This document shows positions 1-6,534 of a stretch of 8,275 nucleotides of DNA, piece after piece. Origin of the DNA: an uncultured Bacilli bacterium (GTDB lineage Bacteria; Bacillota_I; Bacilli_A; RF39; UBA660). The stretch's first letter is position 1; each line of letters opens with the position of its first letter. A program made the position numbers and the translations under genes. The notes beneath the pieces are model-generated. The model saw nothing but the letters and a program-made list of their open reading frames with translations, did not search any database and was not told the origin of the DNA. The stretch lies in contig CALVJE010000046.1 in NCBI GenBank assembly GCA_944331725.1, positions 1-8,275 of the forward strand. The letters are read 5' to 3'.

Positions 1-1
1 T

Positions 2-133
2 TTAAAAGAAGAAATACTAAAGAAAATAGAAGAAAACTTAGAAGAAGCTTTAACTATCGCTGATACTTATCATATTAATTATGATGAAGTACTAGAGATA
101 CTTAATGCTTTGAAGGAGGATAATAATGGATAA
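2..133 (+). CDS. Probable GntR-family (YtrA-type) transcriptional regulator, C-terminal end only
   Basis: An open frame enters from the left edge, reads 43 codons and stops at TAA 131-133. The start and the DNA-binding domain lie outside the window. The visible tail is highly charged and helical (LKEEILKKIEENLEEAL, later YDEVLEILNALKED). It resembles the C-terminal helices of YtrA-subfamily GntR repressors, where a similar 'EEA...G.s.eEi..ll' pattern occurs. The frame overlaps the ABC ATPase start by 8 bases, so the two are translationally coupled. A short GntR regulator directly before an ABC ATPase and an ABC-2 permease is the standard layout of ytr-like operons, which is the main support for the call. 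By analogy it would repress its own operon in response to a transporter-related signal such as cell-envelope stress. That part is inference, and the fragment alone cannot prove the family. Confidence 0.7.
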   Translation, partial: LKEEILKKIEENLEEALTIADTYHINYDEVLEILNALKEDNNG

Positions 134-974
134 TATAATTAAAGTTAATAATTTAACTAAAACGTATGATAACTTTAAACTAGATAATATTACTCTTGAA
201 ATAAAGAAAGGTAGTATCATTGGGCTAATAGGAGAAAATGGAGCAGGGAAGACAACATTAATTAAACTATTATTAGGTTTAATAAAAAAAGATAAAGGAG
301 ATATTTTAATATTTAATAAAACTGTAAATAGTAAAGTAAAAGAAGATATTGGTGTAGTCTTAGATGATTCATTCTTTCCAGAAGTTATTAAAGTAAAAGA
401 TGTTAATTCTATTACGAAAAATATCTATAAATCTTGGGATGAAAAATTGTTTTTTAAATATCTAAAAGACTTTTCTTTAAATGAAAATATGTTAATAAAA
501 AACTTATCTAAAGGAATGAAAAAGAAACTAGAAATAATAACTGCACTTGCTCATCATCCTAAACTATTAATATTAGATGAACCAACTAGTGGATTAGATC
601 CAGTTGTTAGAAAAGAAATATTAGATATCTTTCTAGATTTTATTGAAAATGGAGAGAACAGTATTTTATTCTCATCCCATATAACCAGTGATATTGAATC
701 TATCGCTGACTATATAATCTTTATAGATAATGGTAAATTAGTCTTTGATAAAGAAAAAGATGATATCTTAGATAATTATGGAATAGTTAAATGTAATGAT
801 AGTGACTTTAAGAAGATTTCTAAAGAAGATATAATATCTTATCGTAAAAATAAATATAACTATGAAGTATTAGTTAATGATAAGAAAAAAGTTAAGAAAA
901 ATAACTCTAACTTAGTCGTTGATAAAGCAACATTAGAAGATATTATGTTATTAATAGTGAAAGGAGAAAAATAA
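126..974 (+). CDS. ABC transporter ATP-binding protein (YtrB/BcrA-like export ATPase)
   Basis: This 282-residue protein is the cytoplasmic ATPase of an ABC-2 type exporter. Visible motifs are Walker A GENGAGKT (36-43), the signature LSKGMKKKLE (127-136; the LSxGM form is common in this subfamily instead of LSGGQ), Walker B LLILDEP (147-153) followed by the D-loop TSGLDP, and the H-loop histidine H185 in SSHI. The usual Q-loop glutamine is not seen: the matching segment reads GVVLDD (76-81), with an acidic residue, as in many YtrB-like ATPases. Residues from about 210 onward form a lysine-rich C-terminal extension without a clear domain. The ATG has an AAGGAGGA site (113-120) five bases upstream and overlaps the end of the GntR-like gene. 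The stop overlaps the permease start by one base, so the two should form one transporter. The substrate cannot be told from sequence. Confidence 0.93.
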   Translation: MDNIIKVNNLTKTYDNFKLDNITLEIKKGSIIGLIGENGAGKTTLIKLLLGLIKKDKGDILIFNKTVNSKVKEDIGVVLDDSFFPEVIKVKDVNSITKNIYKSWDEKLFFKYLKDFSLNENMLIKNLSKGMKKKLEIITALAHHPKLLILDEPTSGLDPVVRKEILDIFLDFIENGENSILFSSHITSDIESIADYIIFIDNGKLVFDKEKDDILDNYGIVKCNDSDFKKISKEDIISYRKNKYNYEVLVNDKKKVKKNNSNLVVDKATLEDIMLLIVKGEK

Positions 975-1627
975 TGAAAGGTTTAATTATTAAAGATTTA
1001 TGTGTAATTAAAAATCAAATGAAGAGTTTATTATTAGTACTAGCTTTATTTATCTTTCTATCAATTGCTAATAAAGATGCAACATTCGTTCTTTTCTTAA
1101 TTCCATTTTATATGATTATGCTACTTATAACTACCTTTAGTTATGATGAATTTAATAAATGGGAATGTTACTGTAACAGCTTACCTCTTAGTAGAAAAGA
1201 AATAGTCAAAGCCAAGTATATATTATTTAATGCTTCCTCACTTATTCTTATAATACTAGGAATACTTGCATCATTTATCATTCCAAACTTCATAGAAAAT
1301 ACTACCTTTGAATCTATTTATGCAAGTATTATTGGTGTTGCCTTTGGTATATGTTTAGTAATATCTTTACTAATACCATTCTATTATAAATTTGGTTCCC
1401 AGAAGGGAAGAATAATGTTATTCCTTACCATTGCCATACTCGCTTTACTAATAGGAATGATTACTAGTTTAGATATCTTCAATAATATAGAATTAATGAA
1501 TATAATAAATAGTCTAAATAATTTAAGCTTAGGAATGTTTACCATACTTTTAATAATAATAACAGTAATAATTATGGCTATCTCTTATTACATTTCTATT
1601 AAAATATATAGTAATAAAGAGTTTTAA
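974..1627 (+). CDS. ABC-2 type transporter permease (ABC2_membrane_5-like)
   Basis: This 217-residue integral membrane protein has about six hydrophobic segments, near residues 18-32, 36-56, 83-103, 115-139, 147-166 and 190-212. Between helices 2 and 3 it has FSYDEFNKW (55-63) and SLPLSRKEIVKAKY (69-82). This cytoplasmic-loop signature is typical of small ABC-2 permeases paired with YtrB-like ATPases. It starts at the ATG formed in the TAATG overlap with the ATPase stop, with AAGGAG (961-966) seven bases upstream. It is the partner of the preceding ATPase and would form the membrane channel, probably as a dimer. It is the last gene of its operon, since the stop codon leads straight into a strong terminator. 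The transported substrate is unknown; relatives have been linked to antimicrobial-peptide or cell-wall stress responses, which is only a hint here. Confidence 0.88.
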   Translation: MKGLIIKDLCVIKNQMKSLLLVLALFIFLSIANKDATFVLFLIPFYMIMLLITTFSYDEFNKWECYCNSLPLSRKEIVKAKYILFNASSLILIILGILASFIIPNFIENTTFESIYASIIGVAFGICLVISLLIPFYYKFGSQKGRIMLFLTIAILALLIGMITSLDIFNNIELMNIINSLNNLSLGMFTILLIIITVIIMAISYYISIKIYSNKEF

Positions 1628-1660
1628 ATTCTCTAAATAATTTAGAGAATTTATTTTTTT
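1626..1660 (+). terminator. Intrinsic terminator of the ABC operon
   Basis: A perfect 12-bp inverted repeat (AAATTCTCTAAA / TTTAGAGAATTT) with a 3-base TAA loop spans 1626-1652. After one A it is followed by seven T residues (1654-1660). The left arm begins inside the permease stop codon. It separates the ABC operon from the NAD salvage promoter that starts only 11 bases downstream. Confidence 0.93.
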
Positions 1661-1670
1661 GAAAAAAGTG

Positions 1671-1699
1671 TTGACAAAAATATATGTTATTAATATAAT
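1671..1699 (+). promoter_or_regulatory. Sigma-A promoter of the pncA-pncB-nudix-nadE operon
   Basis: The -35 box TTGACA (1671-1676) and -10 box TATAAT (1694-1699) both match consensus perfectly and are 17 bp apart. An A6 tract (1662-1667) lies just upstream and could act as an UP-like element. Transcription should start near 1706, giving a leader of about 70 bases before the pncA ATG at 1777. The -10 box lies inside the palindrome at 1685-1709, so this strong promoter is likely to be repressed. Confidence 0.9.
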
Positions 1700-1709
1700 G
1701 TTAATAACA
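1685..1709 (+). promoter_or_regulatory. Candidate NAD-regulon operator, copy 1 (25-bp near-palindrome over the -10)
   Basis: The arms TGTTATTAA (1685-1693) and TTAATAACA (1701-1709) are exact reverse complements around a 7-base centre. The centre pairs too except for one T/G mismatch. The element is identical, in sequence and in position relative to the -10 box, to the one at 6440-6464 before prs. Its placement over the -10 fits a repressor that blocks RNA polymerase. The binding protein is not encoded in this window; NiaR-, NrtR- or other NAD-responsive repressors are possible, but none can be named from the motif. Confidence 0.78.
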
Positions 1710-1761
1710 AGTTTAATTGCTTGCTAATTTTCAAATTTTTGATATTAATAAAAAGTTAATA

Positions 1762-1768
1762 AGAGGAG
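1762..1768 (+). promoter_or_regulatory. Ribosome binding site that fixes the pncA start
   Basis: AGAGGAG lies eight bases before the ATG at 1777. An in-frame TTG at 1717 would extend the protein by 20 residues, but it has no such site and would sit only about 11 bases from the predicted transcription start. The ATG is therefore chosen. Confidence 0.85.
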
Positions 1769-1776
1769 AAATATTT

Positions 1777-2364
1777 ATGAAAGTTGAGAATTTAAAAGTC
1801 TATAATAAAGCTTTAATTGTTATTGATATGGTTAATGGCTTTGTTAAGGAAGGAGTGTTACACGATAAATCTATCACTAGAGTAATACCTAGGCAAATAG
1901 AACTTATTAAAGAATATAATAAAGAAAAAGAATTAGTTATCTTTATTCAAGATACCCATACTAAAGATTCTATGGAACATAAGAGATTTCCCGATTACCA
2001 CTGCCTTAAAGGTAGTAAAGAGGAGGAAGTTGTTGAAGAGTTAAAACCATTTACTAATTTAGATAATACTATCTGTATACCTAAGAACTCTACAAGTTTT
2101 ATGGAAGCACCACATTTTAGAGAAATGATTAGTAATGCAACTAATATAAAAGAATTTGATATAGTAGGATGTTGTACTGATATTTGTGTATGTAATGGAT
2201 CTATTTCTCTTGCAAATTATTTAGATGAACATAATAGAGAAGCTTTAATTAAAGTACATAAAGATGCTATTGCAACTTATGATGAAGAAAATAGACAAAA
2301 CTATGTAAATGCCGCTTACTTACTTATGGAACAACAGGGAATTCAGTTAGTTAAAAAAATTTAG
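1777..2364 (+). CDS. pncA: Nicotinamidase (isochorismatase-like cysteine hydrolase)
   Basis: It is predicted to hydrolyse nicotinamide to nicotinate plus ammonia in the cytoplasm, the entry step of the deamidating (Preiss-Handler) NAD salvage route. With the ATG start it has 195 residues, a normal nicotinamidase length. The family catalytic triad is visible as D17 (IVIDMVNGF), K103 (PKNSTSF) and C137 in GCCTDICV (131-138), next to the stretch that holds the family's cis-peptide. DTH (D59, H61) and a downstream histidine (H75 in DYHC, or H68) are the expected metal ligands. The overall fold is the broad isochorismatase family, and other amidases share these motifs. The nicotinamidase call therefore leans on the neighbour pncB, 43 bases downstream, and on the rest of the NAD cluster. 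It is the first gene of its operon, directly behind the promoter and the candidate operator. Confidence 0.87.
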   Translation: MKVENLKVYNKALIVIDMVNGFVKEGVLHDKSITRVIPRQIELIKEYNKEKELVIFIQDTHTKDSMEHKRFPDYHCLKGSKEEEVVEELKPFTNLDNTICIPKNSTSFMEAPHFREMISNATNIKEFDIVGCCTDICVCNGSISLANYLDEHNREALIKVHKDAIATYDEENRQNYVNAAYLLMEQQGIQLVKKI

Positions 2365-2407
2365 AGTTTGATATTAATAGTTTAATAAAAAGAAAGGAAT
2401 GATTTAA

Positions 2408-3865
2408 ATGAATGAAAGAAATTTAACTTTATTAACTGATTTATATGAACTTACTATGATGAATGGATATTTTGATATGAGAAGGGATGAAAGAGTAGTA
2501 TTTGATGTCTTTTATCGTAAAAATCCTTGTGATGGAGGATATGCTATTGTAGCAGGACTTGAACAGGTAATCAACTATATTAAAAATTTACATTTTGAAA
2601 AGAGTGATATTGAGTACTTAAGAGAATTAGAGCTTTTTGATGATGAGTTTTTAAAATATTTAGAAGACTTTAAATTCACTGGTAATATTTATGCTATTAA
2701 AGAAGGAACTGTTGTCTTTCCAATGGAGCCTTTATTAAAAGTAGAAGCTCCTATAATAGAAGCCCAACTTGTAGAAACAGCAATATTAAATATTATTAAT
2801 CATCAAAGCTTAATTGCTACTAAAGCATCTCGTGTATGTGAAGCGGCTAAAGGTAATGCTGTTATGGAGTTTGGACTTAGAAGAGCTCAAGGACCTGATG
2901 CTGGAATATATGGTGCAAGAGCAGCAGTTATTGGAGGATGTTCATCAACTAGTAATGTTCTAGCTGGTAAACAATTTAACATTCCTGTCGCAGGAACTCA
3001 CGCTCACAGCTTTATTATGAGTTTTGATAGTGAATATGAGGCTTTTAAGAAATATGCAGAACTTTTCCCAAATAATGCAACTTTACTAGTAGATACTTAT
3101 GATACTTTAAACTCAGGTGTTCCTAATGCGATAAGGGTATTTAAAGAATTGAAAGAACAAGGTAAGATGCCTAAAAAATATGGAATAAGACTTGATAGTG
3201 GAGACTTAGCATATCTATCTAAAAAAGCTAGAACTATGTTAGATGAAGCAGGATTTCCTGATGCAACCATCTGTGCTTCTAATGACTTAGATGAATATTT
3301 AATTGAATCTCTAAAAGAACAAGATGCTAAGATAAATCTTTGGGGAGTAGGTACAAGCTTAATAACATCAAAAGACTGTCCTAGCTTTGGAGGAGTTTAT
3401 AAACTAGCTGCCATTAAAAAAGGTGGAGAAATTATACCTAAGATTAAACTTAGTGAAGATAGAGTAAAAATTACTAATCCAGGAGACAAACAAGTATTTA
3501 GATTCTATGATAAAAAAACAGGTAAAATTAGAGGAGATATTATTGGCAATACATATGAAAAATATAATGAAAAAGAAACAACTATAATGTTTGATCCTAT
3601 AGATACTTGGAAAAAGAAAAAGTTAGAGAAAGGTACTTATACAGTTAGAGAATTATTAGAACCAATATTTATAAATGGAGAATGTGTATATAAAAGTGAT
3701 AGTGTAATGGAACTTAGAGATTACTGTAGTAAAGAAAAAGAAACATTAAGTGAAGAGAATAAAAGATTTATAAATCCTCATCCTGTACACGTTGATTTAA
3801 GTTATGATTTATGGAATGTTAAAAATAAAATGATTGATGAAGAAAAGAAACTAGTTAAAAAGTAG
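2408..3865 (+). CDS. pncB: Nicotinate phosphoribosyltransferase
   Basis: It joins nicotinate to PRPP to make nicotinate mononucleotide, with ATP hydrolysis in this family. The 485-residue length fits the long bacterial form (COG1488 type). Family stretches are clear: LLTDLYELTMMNGYF (8-22) at the N-terminus, FGLRRAQGPD (155-164), GTHAHSF (196-202), RLDSGDL (261-267), and a C-terminal NPHPVHVDLS segment. H200 in GTHAH is the likely phosphorylated active-site histidine by family analogy. The start is the ATG preceded by AAAGGA (2393-2398). The gene follows pncA by 43 bases, consuming its product, and precedes the Nudix gene by 8 bases. Its PRPP substrate could come from the Prs encoded in the co-regulated downstream operon. 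No truncation or missing motif is seen. Confidence 0.97.
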   Translation: MNERNLTLLTDLYELTMMNGYFDMRRDERVVFDVFYRKNPCDGGYAIVAGLEQVINYIKNLHFEKSDIEYLRELELFDDEFLKYLEDFKFTGNIYAIKEGTVVFPMEPLLKVEAPIIEAQLVETAILNIINHQSLIATKASRVCEAAKGNAVMEFGLRRAQGPDAGIYGARAAVIGGCSSTSNVLAGKQFNIPVAGTHAHSFIMSFDSEYEAFKKYAELFPNNATLLVDTYDTLNSGVPNAIRVFKELKEQGKMPKKYGIRLDSGDLAYLSKKARTMLDEAGFPDATICASNDLDEYLIESLKEQDAKINLWGVGTSLITSKDCPSFGGVYKLAAIKKGGEIIPKIKLSEDRVKITNPGDKQVFRFYDKKTGKIRGDIIGNTYEKYNEKETTIMFDPIDTWKKKKLEKGTYTVRELLEPIFINGECVYKSDSVMELRDYCSKEKETLSEENKRFINPHPVHVDLSYDLWNVKNKMIDEEKKLVKK

Positions 3866-3873
3866 GGATAAAA

Positions 3874-4461
3874 ATGAGAAAAGAAAAATTAGAAGAGTTA
3901 CATAGTTATATAGAAGAATTAAAAATAATTAAAAGAAAATTATTAGAAAAAAATAATAATTCTTATATAAAAGTAAAACACTATAAATGTATACTTAATA
4001 ATGGTGCTACTATAGTAAGAGATAAAATTATAAAAGGAAAAAATAATGCTACTGTTATTATACCAGTTACTAAAGATAATGATTTTCTATTAGTTGTTCA
4101 ACCAAGACCAGTTAAAGAAGGTATTCTTATTGAGTTTCCCGCTGGTTATATAGAAGATAAAGAAAGCCCTCTTTTATCTGCTAAAAGAGAACTTATAGAA
4201 GAAACAGGATATCATTCTGATAATATTAAATATCTTGATTCTTTCTATCAAGACCAAGGTTGTAGTGATTCTTATAACTATGCTTATCTTGCCCTAGACT
4301 GTGAAAAGGTAAAAGAACAAAACTTAGATGAAGATGAATTTATTAGATATTTCTTATGTAATTATGATGAAGTATTAGAACTAATTAAAATGGGGTATAT
4401 TAAAGATATACAATCTAAATATGCTTTAGAGTTATCTAAAAAATATATTAAGAGGAGTTGA
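3874..4461 (+). CDS. Nudix hydrolase, probable ADP-ribose pyrophosphatase (NudF-like)
   Basis: This 195-residue protein has a perfect Nudix box from G91 to Y113 (E97, R105, E106, E109, E110 are the expected metal-binding and catalytic positions). The box is preceded by EFPAG (87-91), typical of ADP-ribose pyrophosphatases. The C-terminal EVLELIKMGYIKDIQSKYAL stretch also fits NudF-like enzymes. It would split ADP-ribose into AMP and ribose 5-phosphate, clearing the residue of NAD-consuming reactions. The first 30 residues or so are a charged helical extension (MRKEKLEELHSYIEELK...) before the Nudix fold. No winged-helix domain follows the fold, so it is not an NrtR-type regulator. It lies 8 bases after pncB, with a weak site (AGTAGGG, 3861-3867) overlapping the pncB stop, which suggests translational coupling and perhaps lower output. 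Other nucleoside-diphosphate substrates remain possible. Confidence 0.85.
   Translation: MRKEKLEELHSYIEELKIIKRKLLEKNNNSYIKVKHYKCILNNGATIVRDKIIKGKNNATVIIPVTKDNDFLLVVQPRPVKEGILIEFPAGYIEDKESPLLSAKRELIEETGYHSDNIKYLDSFYQDQGCSDSYNYAYLALDCEKVKEQNLDEDEFIRYFLCNYDEVLELIKMGYIKDIQSKYALELSKKYIKRS
4451..4457 (+). promoter_or_regulatory. Ribosome binding site that fixes the nadE start
   Basis: AGAGGAG sits inside the last codons of the Nudix gene, nine bases before the ATG at 4467. The in-frame TTG at 4458 touches the site with no spacer and cannot be used efficiently. An alternative ATG at 4470 is 12 bases away and less well placed. Confidence 0.82.
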
Positions 4462-4466
4462 TAAAA

Positions 4467-6386
4467 ATGATGGAATATGGATTTATTAGAGTAGGGGCAA
4501 TTGTTAATAAATTAGTACTTGCAAGTCCTATTGATAATGCTAAAGAAATAGTTAAAATGATAAAGAAAGCTTATAGTAAAGGTATTTCAATTGTTACTAC
4601 TCCTGAACTTTCTTTAACTGGATATACTTGTGGAGATTTATTCTTACAAGATGAATTGCTTAATGAAACAGAGAAATCTTTAAGTATTATTTTAGAAGAT
4701 ACTAAAACTTTAGATATCATTTCTATTATAGGTATGCCTATAAAATGTAATAATCAATTATTAAACTGTGCTGTTGTTATATCTAAAGGTATTATTTTAG
4801 GTATAGTACCTAAAACTTATATTCCTAATTATAGTGAATTTTATGAAAAAAGATGGTTTACATCAAGTTTTAACTTAAAAGTTAATGAAGTTAAACTATT
4901 AGGACAATCTGTTCCAATATCTACTAAATTACTGTTTAAAGACAAAGAAAAAACTGATTTTTCTTTCGCTATTGAAATATGTGAAGATTTATGGAGTGTT
5001 ACTCCTCCTAGTAATAATCATTGTCTAAACGGTGCATCTATTATCTTTAATTTATCTAGTAGTAATGAAATAGTAGGTAAGGACATTTATAGAAGAAATC
5101 TAATCTCTATGCAATCTGCTAAAACAATATCAGGTTATATATATGTAAGTAGTGGTATTATGGAATCAACTTCTGATTTAGTATTTGGAGGAGCTTCTTT
5201 AATTTATGAAAATGGTAAGTTATTAAAGTCTAATAAACGCTTTGAAATAGAAAGTAATTTAATCTATGCTGATATTGATGTTTTTAGTTTAATTAATGAA
5301 AGACGTCGTAATAGTAGTTATACAGGTAGTAGTTATGATGGAGACTATAAAATAATAGATATAAATATTACTGATAGAATTAAAGAATTAGATAGAAGTT
5401 ATAAAACCTATCCTTTTATTCCAACTAATGATAAAGAAAAAAGATTTGAAGAGATATTAGAAATTCAAAGTAGTGCCCTTGCAAGACGACTAATTCATTT
5501 AAATAATACTAAGTGTGTAATAGGTATATCAGGAGGACTTGATTCAACCCTTGCTTTCCTAGTTATAGTTCGTGCTTTTTTAAAACTTAAACGTGATAAT
5601 AAAGATATAATATGTGTAACAATGCCTGGTTTTGGTACTACAGACAGGACATATTTAAATGCCATTAATTTGGTTAAAGAATATGGTGCAAAGCTAAAAG
5701 AAGTCAGTATTAAGGAAGCAAGTATACTTCATATGAAGGATATTGGACTAGATGAATCTGATAGAAGTGTTACTTATGAGAATATCCAGGCAAGAGAAAG
5801 AACCCAAATACTTATGGATATCGCTAATATGTTAGGTGGTATTGTTATTGGAACAGGAGACTTATCAGAACTCGCTTTAGGATGGTGTACTTATAATGGA
5901 GATCATATGAGTATGTATTCTGTTAATTCATCTATTCCTAAGACTTTAGTAAGATATTTAGTAGAATATGTTAAAGATAATAGTACTGCTAAAAGAAAAA
6001 AAATATTAACAGATATCTTAGATACTCCAATATCTCCAGAACTACTACCTCCAGATGAAGCAGGTAATATCTTACAAAAAACAGAGTCTAGTATAGGTCC
6101 TTATGTTTTACACGATTTCTTTTTATATCATTTATTAAGATATGGTTCTTCTTTTAAGAAAATATATTTACTTGCTAAATTAACTTTTAAAGATAGTTTT
6201 ACTGCTGATGAGATAAAGAAATGGTTAAAAGTATTTGTTAAGCGTTTCTATACACAACAATTTAAAAGAAATGCTATTCCTGATGGAGTTAAAGTAGGTA
6301 CTATTAGTTTATCTCCAAGAGGAGATTTAAGAATGCCTAGTGAAGCTAGTTTTAAGAGAATTTTAGAAGAGGTAGATAACATATAG
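4467..6386 (+). CDS. nadE: Glutamine-dependent NAD(+) synthetase
   Basis: It catalyses the last step of NAD synthesis: amidation of nicotinic acid adenine dinucleotide using ATP, with ammonia drawn from glutamine. The 639-residue protein has both expected halves. The N-terminal nitrilase-type glutaminase domain shows the triad E47 (TPELSLTGY), K116 (PKTYIPNYSEFYEKRWF) and C172 (IEICEDLW). The C-terminal synthetase domain has the PP-loop SGGLDST (355-361), GTGDLSELALGWCTYNGDHM, and SPELLPPDEAG. Both active sites look intact, so ammonia need not be supplied separately. The ATG at 4467 is preferred because of its ribosome binding site; it lies five bases after the Nudix stop. This is the last gene of the operon, and its TAG lies in the arm of the following terminator. 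Single-domain NadE proteins lack the first half, so this is the long form. Confidence 0.97.
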   Translation: MMEYGFIRVGAIVNKLVLASPIDNAKEIVKMIKKAYSKGISIVTTPELSLTGYTCGDLFLQDELLNETEKSLSIILEDTKTLDIISIIGMPIKCNNQLLNCAVVISKGIILGIVPKTYIPNYSEFYEKRWFTSSFNLKVNEVKLLGQSVPISTKLLFKDKEKTDFSFAIEICEDLWSVTPPSNNHCLNGASIIFNLSSSNEIVGKDIYRRNLISMQSAKTISGYIYVSSGIMESTSDLVFGGASLIYENGKLLKSNKRFEIESNLIYADIDVFSLINERRRNSSYTGSSYDGDYKIIDINITDRIKELDRSYKTYPFIPTNDKEKRFEEILEIQSSALARRLIHLNNTKCVIGISGGLDSTLAFLVIVRAFLKLKRDNKDIICVTMPGFGTTDRTYLNAINLVKEYGAKLKEVSIKEASILHMKDIGLDESDRSVTYENIQARERTQILMDIANMLGGIVIGTGDLSELALGWCTYNGDHMSMYSVNSSIPKTLVRYLVEYVKDNSTAKRKKILTDILDTPISPELLPPDEAGNILQKTESSIGPYVLHDFFLYHLLRYGSSFKKIYLLAKLTFKDSFTADEIKKWLKVFVKRFYTQQFKRNAIPDGVKVGTISLSPRGDLRMPSEASFKRILEEVDNI

Positions 6387-6416
6387 AAATTAGAATAACT
6401 AATTTCTATTTTTCTT
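6383..6416 (+). terminator. Intrinsic terminator after nadE
   Basis: A perfect 11-bp inverted repeat (ATAGAAATTAG / CTAATTTCTAT) with a 5-base loop AATAA spans 6383-6409. A T-rich run follows (TTTTCTT, 6410-6416). The nadE stop codon lies in the left arm. The stem is mostly A-T and the T-run is interrupted by a C, so some readthrough into prs is possible. Confidence 0.82.
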
Positions 6417-6425
6417 AAAAAATAG

Positions 6426-6454
6426 TTGACAAAGAGAGATGTTATTAATATAAT
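6426..6454 (+). promoter_or_regulatory. Sigma-A promoter of the prs-nadD-pncC operon
   Basis: TTGACA (6426-6431) and TATAAT (6449-6454) are both perfect consensus boxes with a 17-bp spacer. An A6 tract (6417-6422) occupies the same relative position as in the pncA promoter. Transcription should begin near 6461, leaving a leader of about 75 bases before the prs ATG. Over 40 bp (6425-6464) it differs from the pncA promoter at only three spacer positions. Confidence 0.9.
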
Positions 6455-6464
6455 GTTAATAACA
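6440..6464 (+). promoter_or_regulatory. Candidate NAD-regulon operator, copy 2 (25-bp near-palindrome over the -10)
   Basis: The arms TGTTATTAA (6440-6448) and TTAATAACA (6456-6464) flank the same 7-base centre as the copy at 1685-1709; all 25 bases are identical. It covers the -10 box. Such identity between two separate promoters, while the surrounding leaders differ, points to a constrained protein-binding site rather than chance A+T similarity. Confidence 0.78.
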
Positions 6465-6485
6465 GAAATAATTCTGTAATTATTT
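6462..6485 (+). other. Possible 5'-end stem-loop in the prs leader
   Basis: Right at the predicted transcript start, two mutually exclusive short stems can form. One is ACAGAA (6462-6467) with TTCTGT (6472-6477). The other is AAATAATT (6466-6473) with AATTATTT (6478-6485), followed by two more T. Both are weak. They could simply protect the 5' end of the mRNA, and no known riboswitch fold was recognised. Confidence 0.3.
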
Positions 6486-6534
6486 TTAAAATTTCTTATT
6501 AACAAAATGCTACTAAGAAAAAAAGGAGGTATTT

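Noticed and set aside
1685..1709. Rex (NADH/NAD ratio sensor) binding site
   Set aside because: The half-sites share TGTTA/TAACA, but the Rex operator has TTGTTAA and TTAACAA-like arms four bases apart. The arms here are TGTTATTAA/TTAATAACA with a 7-base centre, so the geometry does not fit.
1738..1750. 13-base repeat TTTGATATTAATA, also at 2367-2379 before pncB
   Set aside because: In DNA this rich in A+T several 13-base repeats are expected by chance in a window of this size. It has no symmetry and no clear role.
1710..1776. Riboswitch (for example an NAD-sensing RNA) in the pncA leader
   Set aside because: The leader is only about 70 bases, nearly all A+T, without conserved G/C-containing stems or a terminator/antiterminator pair. 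Control by the operator is enough to explain the layout.
6248..6505. Minus-strand open frame of 85 codons
   Set aside because: It is mostly antisense to the conserved 3' end of nadE and runs through the terminator and promoter region. It shows no recognisable motif.
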